Positions 62,202-64,000 of a stretch of 64,000 nt of DNA are shown here, piece after piece. Location of the stretch: contig JARLGU010000019.1 in the NCBI GenBank assembly GCA_031292625.1, positions 248,001-312,000 of the forward strand, given 5' to 3'. The notes beneath the pieces were generated by a model. That model ran no database searches, had not been told where the DNA came from, and was given only the letters and a program-made list of their open reading frames with translations. The position numbers and the translations under genes are program-made. This stretch comes from Capsulimonadaceae bacterium (GTDB taxonomy: Bacteria > Armatimonadota > Armatimonadia > Armatimonadales > Capsulimonadaceae). Position 1 is the stretch's first letter, and each line of letters opens with the position of its first letter.

Positions 62202-63071
62202 ATGACCACAAACACTCGCCAGGACAACCCGCACCTCCAACGTTCCGCATTTACATTGATTGAGCTTCTCGTCGTTATCGCTATCATTGCCATATTGGCA
62301 GCGGTTCTCTTCCCGGTCTTTGCGACTGCACGCGAAAAGGCGCGCCAGTCGACCTGTGCGAGTAACCAAAAGCAAATCGTGCTCGCCATGCTCCAGTATG
62401 CCAACGACTACGACGAAGTCTATCCGGCGGCGGCGGGCAATTCAGATAACACCGGAACGTACGCGCCGACGGCAGGTTGGGCGATGCAGGTTTACCCTTA
62501 CGTAAAGTCTTTCAATGTTTTCCTTTGCCCGGACGACCAGGTTATTAGAAACACGAACCACTTTCCAGGCACTACGACAACCGTTCCCGTCTCGTACGCG
62601 ATGCCGGATAGCGACAACGGAGGCAAGTACGGCTGCACCGGCCCCAATACAAACTGCGCCGGCATGGCCGGGTACTACGATGGCGTAATTTGGATGTCAT
62701 GGAACATGTCGCAGATCCAAGCTGCTGCGACGACGCTCATGTTAGTCGAGTTTTATTCGCCGTATAACAGCCTGCCTGCCACAAACTACGAAACAGACGA
62801 TGCGAACGCGCCGTCTATCAACTATCCGTGCAATATGCCTTCGACGACGGCCGCGTCCGATATTGGCAAGTTCAGCGGATGGGGAGTCAACGCCCAGGAC
62901 GCATCGACGAACGGCATCGCGGTGCACTCCCAGGGCTGGAACTACGGATTTGCCGACGGCCATGTCAAGTTCTTGCAGCCACAACAGACGATCGGAGCGA
63001 CGCCAAGCGGTTGCCTCGTCAACGGCTATAGCAACGTCAAGGGAATGTGGACCGTCAATCCGAACGATTGA
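62202..63071 (+). CDS. DUF1559 pseudopilin-like protein
   Basis: 289-aa family member with [33 protein letters not shown] and the C-terminal [16 protein letters not shown] (H-x9-DG). It is closest in its leader to the gene at 104. It lies 93 bp before the secreted beta-helix gene in the same direction and divergent from a LacI gene, repeating the pilin-enzyme-regulator pattern. No clear ribosome site precedes ATG 62202. Confidence 0.93.
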   Translation: MTTNTRQDNPHLQRSAFTLIELLVVIAIIAILAAVLFPVFATAREKARQSTCASNQKQIVLAMLQYANDYDEVYPAAAGNSDNTGTYAPTAGWAMQVYPYVKSFNVFLCPDDQVIRNTNHFPGTTTTVPVSYAMPDSDNGGKYGCTGPNTNCAGMAGYYDGVIWMSWNMSQIQAAATTLMLVEFYSPYNSLPATNYETDDANAPSINYPCNMPSTTAASDIGKFSGWGVNAQDASTNGIAVHSQGWNYGFADGHVKFLQPQQTIGATPSGCLVNGYSNVKGMWTVNPND

Positions 63072-63164
63072 CAGCCTATCGACGGCGGAAGGAGATTCGT
63101 CCGCCAGCATGAATGTATACCAAACGACATATCCGCTCGCTCGCTGAAATTGAGAAAGCAAACT

Positions 63165-64000
63165 ATGAGAATGCCTTTGCCGCCCTTCGTTAGCGTGCCC
63201 TTCGCCGCTTTGCTCTGCGCCTTACTGCTTTTGATAACGCCGGCGCTTTACGCGCAACCGATCACATTCTACGTCTCCCCCACGGGCAACGATGCCTGGA
63301 GCGGACAGACGGCGTCGCCGAACGGCGCGCGCACCAACGGCCCGTTTGCCACGGTAGACCGGGCTCACGATGCGCTCAGAAGCGTTCCCGCGCAGGACCG
63401 CCTCACACGCGGCGTCAACATCGTGCTTCGCGCAGGCACTTATCACCTGCAATGGCCGCTCCAGTTCGAGGCTCAGGATTCCGGGAGCGCGGACGCGCCG
63501 ACTGTGCTGGAGTCCTACCCAGGCGAGCAGGCGACCCTTTCCGGCGGCAGACCGGTAACCAATTGGCGGCCATACCGAGACGGCATCCTGCAAGCAAACA
63601 TTCGCCCGCTTGAATCAGGCAAAGAACACACGCTCGATGCCGTGAAACAAGGGAATGAACTTTTTTGCGGCGACGTTCGCATGGATCTCGCGCGCTGGCC
63701 CAACGCAAACGGCGCGTCAGGCGGCGGCGGATGGGCGTTCACCGCAGGGGTTCCCGTGAAGGACGGCAAGACGCAGTTCTATTACGCAGGCGATGCCCCC
63801 AAGCGCTGGTCGCATCCCGAACTTGCGCAGGCGCACATTTTCGCCAACGTCGACTGGTCCGACGACTACCGCAAGATTGCGTCGATCGATACGAGTCGTC
63901 GGCTGATCACCCTTTCGTCGCCGACCAGCTACGCCATCCAGACCGGACGAAGGTTCTACGTGCGAAACGTTCTTGAGGAACTGGATGCCCCCGGAGAGTG
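63165..64000 (+). CDS. Secreted beta-helix protein, cut by the window end
   Basis: First 278 residues of an exported protein whose frame stays open to the end of the window. A signal peptide spans about residues 1-30 (FAALLCALLLLITPALYAQ). The mature start ITFYVSPTGNDAWSGQ, then GPFATVDRAHDALRSV and NIVLRAGTYHL, is typical of large right-handed beta-helix proteins (DUF1565/GH141-like) that act on plant or algal polysaccharides. ATG 63165 is used; ATG 63171 is equally possible. No motif yet identifies the substrate. Confidence 0.82.
   Translation, partial: MRMPLPPFVSVPFAALLCALLLLITPALYAQPITFYVSPTGNDAWSGQTASPNGARTNGPFATVDRAHDALRSVPAQDRLTRGVNIVLRAGTYHLQWPLQFEAQDSGSADAPTVLESYPGEQATLSGGRPVTNWRPYRDGILQANIRPLESGKEHTLDAVKQGNELFCGDVRMDLARWPNANGASGGGGWAFTAGVPVKDGKTQFYYAGDAPKRWSHPELAQAHIFANVDWSDDYRKIASIDTSRRLITLSSPTSYAIQTGRRFYVRNVLEELDAPGE

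Noticed and set aside
1-64000. tRNA, rRNA, tmRNA, RNase P RNA or CRISPR array
   Set aside because: I looked for T-loop words, known core motifs and regularly spaced repeats in the intergenic regions and found none that hold up.

Overview
The window is about 64 kb of moderately high-GC bacterial chromosome. It carries roughly 45 genes and no rRNA, tRNA or CRISPR array that I could recognise. Four genes encode DUF1559 pseudopilin-like proteins (N-terminal FTLIELL cleavage/methylation helix, C-terminal H-x9-DG motif). Together with several LacI-type regulators, many secreted polysaccharide-active enzymes and ordinary Gram-negative-type housekeeping genes, these point to Armatimonadota (Capsulimonas-like) or, less likely, a Planctomycetota/Lentisphaerota relative. 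This assignment is inference from gene content; no rRNA is present to settle it.

Layout. 1-6.6 kb: a saccharide-foraging block (pseudopilin, secreted toroid-type protein, LacI regulator, secreted beta-helix glycosidase-like protein). 6.6-19.5 kb: housekeeping genes (mutS, glycine-rich RRM protein, 7Fe-type ferredoxin, a secreted protein, RNase E/G with a large charged insertion, Ppx/GppA phosphatase, pyruvate kinase, FtsB/DivIC-like protein). 19.6-35.1 kb: a surface-glycan locus. It holds an SDR epimerase, a NeuB-like synthase without a SAF domain, a KdsC-like HAD phosphatase, an acetolactate-synthase-like ThDP enzyme, a GT87-like membrane transferase, GtrA, two acyltransferases, a GtrB-like GT2, and on the opposite strand a coupled operon for a split transketolase, an SDR-GT2 fusion and a methyltransferase. 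35.4-43.5 kb: amidotransferase TrpG/PabA, ThuA-like protein, heparinase II/III-like protein, a Gfo/Idh oxidoreductase-sirtuin-SnoaL operon, an XRE-periplasmic-binding-domain regulator and a pseudopilin. 43.8-56.2 kb: CDGSH protein, ECF sigma/anti-sigma pair, DUF1854-holA pair, GntR/FCD regulator, membrane pyrophosphatase, secreted PTP-like phosphatase, hflX with a membrane HATPase protein, and dapL. 56.4-64 kb: a second foraging block (GH74-like protein, pseudopilin and LacI in one direction, another LacI, then pseudopilin and the start of a secreted beta-helix protein that runs off the window).

How the genes work together. The two foraging blocks look like sugar-responsive units in which LacI regulators control secreted glycan-active enzymes and surface pseudopilins. 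One of these regulators has a TTGACA-N17-TATACT promoter with two near-identical operator-like sites spaced three helical turns apart. The central locus appears to make an unusual higher-carbon or branched sugar (aldol-type synthase, phosphatase and two kinds of ThDP carbon-carbon enzyme) and to load it, acylated and methylated, onto a polyprenyl-linked glycan.

Non-coding structure worth attention: (i) a 223-bp element at 52316-52538 with imperfect 16-bp terminal inverted repeats, a perfect 12-bp flanking direct repeat and a hairpin-rich interior; (ii) two copies (36687-36975, 45953-46127) of a dispersed repeat with inverted-repeat ends, each sitting between the 3' ends of convergent genes; (iii) repeated placement of a -10-like hexamer 6-9 nt before start codons, suggesting leaderless mRNAs; (iv) a perfect-consensus promoter and about 190-nt leader in front of the RRM protein.
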